64,000 bases of DNA. Source: Nocardia paucivorans NBRC 100373 (GTDB lineage: Bacteria; Actinomycetota; Actinomycetes; Mycobacteriales; Mycobacteriaceae). The notes under the pieces were generated by a model that ran no database searches, was not told where the DNA came from, and saw only the letters and a program-made list of their open reading frames with translations. The translations under genes and the position numbers were made by a program. This document shows, piece by piece, positions 60,610-64,000 of this stretch (the stretch's first letter is position 1; every line of letters begins with the position of its first letter). The stretch lies in assembly GCF_000308675.1 (NCBI RefSeq), contig NZ_BAGE01000001.1:124001-188000 (forward strand). Reading direction: 5' to 3'.

Positions 60610-60648
60610 ACCGCGGGCCGTATGTCGAGACGGCATACGGCCCGCGGT
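60610..60648 (-). terminator. Terminator between dprE2 and aftA
   Basis: A 15-bp perfect stem (60610-60624 with 60634-60648) and a 9-nt loop start 12 nt after the dprE2 stop and 178 nt before aftA. It splits what is one co-directional run in M. tuberculosis into two transcription units. Confidence 0.75.
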
Positions 60649-60660
60649 GTGCGAGCGGGT

Positions 60661-61422
60661 TCAGATGGGCAGCCTGCGGAAGATCGGGCGCGGAATATGG
60701 CGCAGGATCATCATCACGAAGCGGAACGCGCCGGGCGCCCAGACGATCTCCTTGCCTTTCTGCGATGCCGCGACCGCCAGTGCCGCGACCTCTTCCTTGT
60801 CGACGGTCAGCGGCGCTTCCTTGACATGCGCGCTGAATCGGGTGCGCACCTGTCCGGGGCGCACGACCAGGACCCGCACCCCGTGTGGCCGCAGGGCCTC
60901 ACCGAGGCCGAGGTAGAACCCGTCCAGACCGGCCTTGGTGGAGCCGTACACGAAATTGGAACGGCGCACCCGCTCACCGGCCACCGACGACATGGTGATG
61001 ATGCGGCCGTAGCCCTGGGCCTTCATCTTCTCGCCGAGCAGCACGCCCACCGAGACACCGGCCGTGTAGTTGACGCCGGCGACGCGCACTGCCTTGGCCT
61101 GGTTCTGCCATAGTTCCTCGGCGTCGCCGTCCAGCGCGAAGGCCACGATCGCGACATCGATATCGCCGCGGTCCCAGGCGGCCTCGATCACCTTGGGGTG
61201 GCCGTCGGTATCGAGTGCGTCGAAATCGATTACGTCGACCTCGCTCGCACCGGCGGCCTTCATCTGCTCGACCGCGCTCTCCCGCAGCGGATCATTCGGC
61301 AAGGCGGCCAGCACGATCCGGGCGGGACTCTTCTTCAAGTACTCGGCGCAGATCGCCAAACCGATTTCGGAGGTTCCGCCGAGCAGCAGAATGGTCTGCG
61401 GATTGCCAACGGCATTGATCAC
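60661..61422 (-). CDS. dprE2: Decaprenylphosphoryl-2-keto-ribose reductase DprE2
   Basis: This 253-aa short-chain dehydrogenase reduces the keto intermediate made by DprE1 to decaprenyl-phospho-arabinose with NADH. The cofactor motif is [15 protein letters not shown] (about residues 9-23). The catalytic Ser and Tyr-Lys are in [24 protein letters not shown] (Tyr about 155, Lys about 159). GTG 61422 (VINAVGNPQ) has GGAG 5 nt upstream and overlaps the dprE1 stop as GTGA. The frame upstream to 61497 is not part of the family. Rv3791 has 254 residues. Confidence 0.95.
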   Translation of the reverse strand: MINAVGNPQTILLLGGTSEIGLAICAEYLKKSPARIVLAALPNDPLRESAVEQMKAAGASEVDVIDFDALDTDGHPKVIEAAWDRGDIDVAIVAFALDGDAEELWQNQAKAVRVAGVNYTAGVSVGVLLGEKMKAQGYGRIITMSSVAGERVRRSNFVYGSTKAGLDGFYLGLGEALRPHGVRVLVVRPGQVRTRFSAHVKEAPLTVDKEEVAALAVAASQKGKEIVWAPGAFRFVMMILRHIPRPIFRRLPI

Positions 61423-62918
61423 GAAAGCTCCAGCCTTCTCGCTATATCGGACATGAAAACGCCTGTGGGATCGACACTGCGGCGAACCTTGATCCACTCC
61501 TCGATCCGTGGATACATCCGGTGGAAGGTCTCGGCGGTCGTGCGCGAGTCCTTACCGGTGTACAGCCGGCCGCCGAATTCCAGCACCCGCTGATCCAATT
61601 CGGTGACGAACTCGTTGAGTCCGGGTGCGATGGGGAAGTCGACGCAGATATTCCAACCCGGCATCGGGAAGCTCAACGGCGCCTGGTTACCGGGGCCGAA
61701 GAGTTTGAAGACGTTCAGGAAGGAATAGAACCCGGACTTCTGAATGTCGATGATGATGCGCTTGAACTCGTCCACCGACTCCGGCGGCACCACGAACTGG
61801 TACTGCAGGAAGCCGTTGGAACCGTAGCCGCGGTTCCATTCACCCAGCATGTCCAGAGGGTGATAGAACTGCGTCAGGTTCTGCACCTTGCCGCGATAGG
61901 TGCCCGATTTGCGGTACCAGAGCTCGCCGATCGGGGTGAAGGTGTATTTGTTGGCCAGCCCGTTGGGGAAGATATCCGGCAGGGTGAAGAAGGTTTTGCC
62001 GTTGAACCGCAGGGGGTCCTTGCGCAGTTTCTTCGGCAGCTCGTCCAGCTTCGCCAGATTGCCGCGGGAGATGGCCGCGCGGCCCAGTTTCGGCATCGGG
62101 CTGATCGCGTCGAACCAGGCCGAGCTGTATTCGTAACGGTCTTCGGAGCCGTCGCTGTGGAAGGCGATGGTCTCGTCCAGATCGGCGGTCACATCGCCGT
62201 CGGCGATGAAGTACGCGGTCTCCGTCGGGGTCATCTCGATGGTCGCGCGCAGGATGATCCCGGTCAGACCACAGCCGCCGATGGTCGCCCAGAACAGTTT
62301 GGCGTTCTTCTTGGGGGTGATGTGCTGGACTTCGCCGTCTGCGGTGAGCAGGTCGATCGAGCGCACGTGGTTGCCGAAGCTACCCGCGCTGTGGTGGTTC
62401 TTACCGTGGATATCGGAGCCGATGGCGCCGCCGACGGTGACCTGCCGGGTGCCGGGCAGCACCGGCACCCACAGGCCGAACGGTAGCGCGGCCTTCATCA
62501 GCTGGTCCAGGTTCACACCCGCGTCGACATCCACCAGCCGGGTGTCCCGGTCGATGCGGTGGATCTTGTTCAGCGCGGTCATGTCGACGACCAGCCCGCC
62601 GGCGTTCTGGGCATTGTCGCCATAGGAACGACCCAGACCGCGGGCGATGATGCCGCGGCGTAGATGGGCGGGCTTACTGTCGTTGTCCTCGGCGACCATG
62701 GCGACGGCCTTGGCGATCACTTCCGGATCGCTGGTCGAGAGCACTTCTGCGGAGGTTGGTGCGGTGCGACCCCACCCGGTCAGCGTCCGGGTCCGCGTCG
62801 GCAGCGCCGCGGCGGGCTGCGGGGACGCTGTCGCGCCCTCGGAGGCCTGCGTATCGCGGTCGTCGTTGCCTGCGGTCCCCATGGCACCGGTCGTGGTGGT
62901 CGGAGCTTTCGTGGACAT
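61419..62918 (-). CDS. dprE1: Decaprenylphosphoryl-ribose 2'-oxidase DprE1
   Basis: This FAD-dependent oxidase is 499 aa from ATG 62918. The PP-loop region [16 protein letters not shown] (about residues 89-104) and [15 protein letters not shown], containing the FAD-contacting His (about 171), are intact. [11 protein letters not shown] carries Cys425, equivalent to Cys387 of the M. tuberculosis enzyme, the covalent site for benzothiazinones. The N-terminus has about 40 extra Thr/Ala/Pro-rich residues before LTGWGRTAP. Starts at 62936 and 62957 are possible; the last sits just after a TTGTCG-17-TACTGG promoter-like pair. It forms an operon with dprE2. Confidence 0.95.
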   Translation of the reverse strand: MSTKAPTTTTGAMGTAGNDDRDTQASEGATASPQPAAALPTRTRTLTGWGRTAPTSAEVLSTSDPEVIAKAVAMVAEDNDSKPAHLRRGIIARGLGRSYGDNAQNAGGLVVDMTALNKIHRIDRDTRLVDVDAGVNLDQLMKAALPFGLWVPVLPGTRQVTVGGAIGSDIHGKNHHSAGSFGNHVRSIDLLTADGEVQHITPKKNAKLFWATIGGCGLTGIILRATIEMTPTETAYFIADGDVTADLDETIAFHSDGSEDRYEYSSAWFDAISPMPKLGRAAISRGNLAKLDELPKKLRKDPLRFNGKTFFTLPDIFPNGLANKYTFTPIGELWYRKSGTYRGKVQNLTQFYHPLDMLGEWNRGYGSNGFLQYQFVVPPESVDEFKRIIIDIQKSGFYSFLNVFKLFGPGNQAPLSFPMPGWNICVDFPIAPGLNEFVTELDQRVLEFGGRLYTGKDSRTTAETFHRMYPRIEEWIKVRRSVDPTGVFMSDIARRLELS

Positions 62919-62997
62919 CGGCATAGAGGCTACAGGCATCACCGGAATCCGGTTCATCGTGCGGACCCCAGTAGTCGTGCGCGAGGTCGTCGACAAG

Positions 62998-63003
62998 TAC
63001 ATT
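62998..63003 (+). promoter_or_regulatory. Probable -10 of a leaderless gtrA transcript
   Basis: TACATT fits TANNNT and ends 7 nt before the gtrA ATG at 63011, with no ribosome site between. The matching -35 region is weak. Confidence 0.35.
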
Positions 63004-63010
63004 TCGGTCG

Positions 63011-63571
63011 ATGCCCGCACACAGCAACGCCACCCCCCGGCCACCGGAGTCCGCCGGAGCGTCTTCCGAGTCTTCCGAGCAGGTCCGCTCCGCGCAGGAA
63101 CCGGTTGCCGTCGAACCGCAGGCCGGACCGCAGGCGCTTCCGGTCGAGATACCGCTGTCGGATGAGCCGGGCGGAACCCAGGTCGATCTGAAAACGCAGA
63201 TCATCCGGTTCGTGCTGACCGGTGGGCTGTCCGCGGTGGTGGACTTCGGGCTCTACGTCCTGCTGCTGAAGGTGGTGGGTCTGCCGGTCGACCCGGCCAA
63301 GGCCATAGGTTTTATCGCCGGGACCACGACCGCCTATCTGATCAACCGCCGTTGGACGTTCCAGGCGCCGCCCAGTCGGGCCCGCTTCATCGCGGTGGTG
63401 GTGCTGTATGCGGTGACCTTCGCGGTGCAGGTGGGTCTCAACGGGCTGGTGTATGGGGCCCTGGACGAGGAGCTGTGGTGGCGGGTGCCGCTGGCCTTCG
63501 TGGTGGCCCAGGGCACGGCGACGGTGATCAATTTCGTGGTGCAGCGGGTAGTGATCTTCAAACTCCGCTGA
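63011..63571 (+). CDS. GtrA-family membrane protein (Rv3789-like)
   Basis: This 186-aa protein has a disordered Pro/Ser/Glu-rich N-terminus (about residues 1-62). Four helices of the GtrA fold follow, starting [20 protein letters not shown] (about 68-87), then [19 protein letters not shown], a third helix, and [19 protein letters not shown]. GtrA proteins help move or anchor polyprenyl-linked sugars; Rv3789 has been linked to decaprenyl-phospho-arabinose and AftA. Rv3789 is only 121 residues, so the N-terminal extension is unusual. It is divergent from dprE1, unlike in M. tuberculosis. Confidence 0.88.
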   Translation: MPAHSNATPRPPESAGASSESSEQVRSAQEPVAVEPQAGPQALPVEIPLSDEPGGTQVDLKTQIIRFVLTGGLSAVVDFGLYVLLLKVVGLPVDPAKAIGFIAGTTTAYLINRRWTFQAPPSRARFIAVVVLYAVTFAVQVGLNGLVYGALDEELWWRVPLAFVVAQGTATVINFVVQRVVIFKLR

Positions 63572-63620
63572 AAAGATCTTCGAAATTCGGCGAAAACAGC
63601 AATCCGCCGAAAACAGCGTG

Positions 63621-63653
63621 GTGCCCGGCCCACGGGGTGATGGGGCCGGGCAC
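63621..63653. terminator. Hairpin terminator after gtrA
   Basis: An 11-bp perfect stem (63621-63631 with 63643-63653) and an 11-nt loop lie between gtrA and the converging gene at the window end. Confidence 0.75.
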
Positions 63654-63721
63654 TGAGCGCTGGTGTGTCCCGAGATGGGAGGCCGAGGGTCGAGGCCGCT
63701 CGGATCGGGTGAGCCTTCGAC

Positions 63722-64000
63722 TCAGCAGGCGATGCTGGTGAGCGGTGCGCGACGCCGGGCCAGCGCAGACCGCACGGCGGCCCCGATGGCGACCACCGGG
63801 GGGATCCAACGGGCCTCGTCGGGGCTCACACCCCAGCTGGCCGAGCCGGCGGACAGGTGGGTGGGCGGCAGTGGGACACCCGCGCCGTCCATGTGGACGA
63901 TCGCACCGGCCGCGCGCAGCGCCTCGATCGCCATGGCGGCCTTGCGGACACCGGTAACCAGATGAATTTCCCGACGCTCCTGACCCGGGATCTCGATTAC
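63722..64000 (-). CDS. C-terminal part of an unrecognised protein (cut by window edge)
   Basis: The minus-strand frame is open to the window end, giving 92 residues before the stop. It begins VIEIPGQERREIHLVTGVRK, has an Ala-rich helix (MAIEALRAAGAIV), a Pro-rich stretch (GVPLPPTHLSAGSASWG) and ends in Cys. The ATG at 63934 is internal to this longer frame. I do not recognise a family from this fragment, so no function is offered. Confidence 0.5.
   Translation of the reverse strand, partial: VIEIPGQERREIHLVTGVRKAAMAIEALRAAGAIVHMDGAGVPLPPTHLSAGSASWGVSPDEARWIPPVVAIGAAVRSALARRRAPLTSIAC

Overview
The window is high-GC actinobacterial chromosome and carries most of the genes that build the mycolyl-arabinogalactan cell wall. 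These include glf, glfT2, ubiA, aftB, several antigen-85 mycolyltransferases, a cutinase-type esterase, fadD32, pks13, accD4, two emb arabinosyltransferases, aftA, dprE1, dprE2 and gtrA. The gene content follows the Rv3789-Rv3818 region of Mycobacterium tuberculosis, but with inversions and insertions. LGFP-repeat proteins, a PS1-like mycolyltransferase, four antigen-85 paralogues in a row and only two emb genes suggest a Nocardia-type genus of the Mycobacteriales rather than Mycobacterium. No species can be named from the sequence alone.

Layout. 1-4.4 kb: the tail of an MFS transporter, then a copper operon (His-rich secreted protein plus P1B copper ATPase) behind a promoter that overlaps a CsoR-like operator. 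4.4-9.1 kb: a PPOX-fold oxidoreductase, two tandem acyltransferases (like Rv3814c-Rv3816c), an exported hypothetical protein and a metallo-beta-lactamase/Rieske fusion (like Rv3818). 9.1-12.4 kb: a DMT/YdcZ transporter, a sterol-desaturase-family membrane oxygenase coupled to a FadR-type regulator, and a small membrane protein. 12.6-18.3 kb: an oppBCDA peptide transporter, apparently inserted into the envelope block. 18.5-25 kb: a HAD phosphatase, divergent peptidoglycan amidase and SpoIID/LytB-type genes sharing a region with MtrA-like 9-bp repeats, a MerR/TipAS regulator and a small membrane protein.

25.1-31.7 kb: a tightly coupled galactan and arabinan-donor operon, glf-glfT2-PAP2 phosphatase-ubiA-aftB. 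31.9-37.8 kb: four tandem mycolyltransferases, the last fused to LGFP repeats. 38-49.9 kb: lipoprotein-cutinase, an F420-type oxidoreductase, then fadD32-pks13-accD4, the mycolate condensation cassette. 49.9-57.7 kb: a cyclophilin and two emb genes facing each other across two very strong hairpins, with a 65-aa reading frame between them. 57.8-63.6 kb: a TetR regulator divergent from the second emb gene, aftA, the dprE1-dprE2 epimerase pair, and gtrA in the opposite direction. The window ends inside an unrecognised gene.

How the genes work together. DprE1/DprE2 make decaprenyl-phospho-arabinose from the UbiA product after dephosphorylation. Glf and GlfT2 build galactan. AftA, the Emb proteins and AftB add and cap arabinan. 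FadD32, AccD4 and Pks13 make the mycolate precursor, and the antigen-85 enzymes transfer mycolates in the periplasm. The most novel regulatory signals are a near-identical 12-bp palindromic element at the starts of both emb loci (one beside a TetR gene), the MtrA-like repeats between two cell-wall remodelling genes, and several genes that look leaderless.
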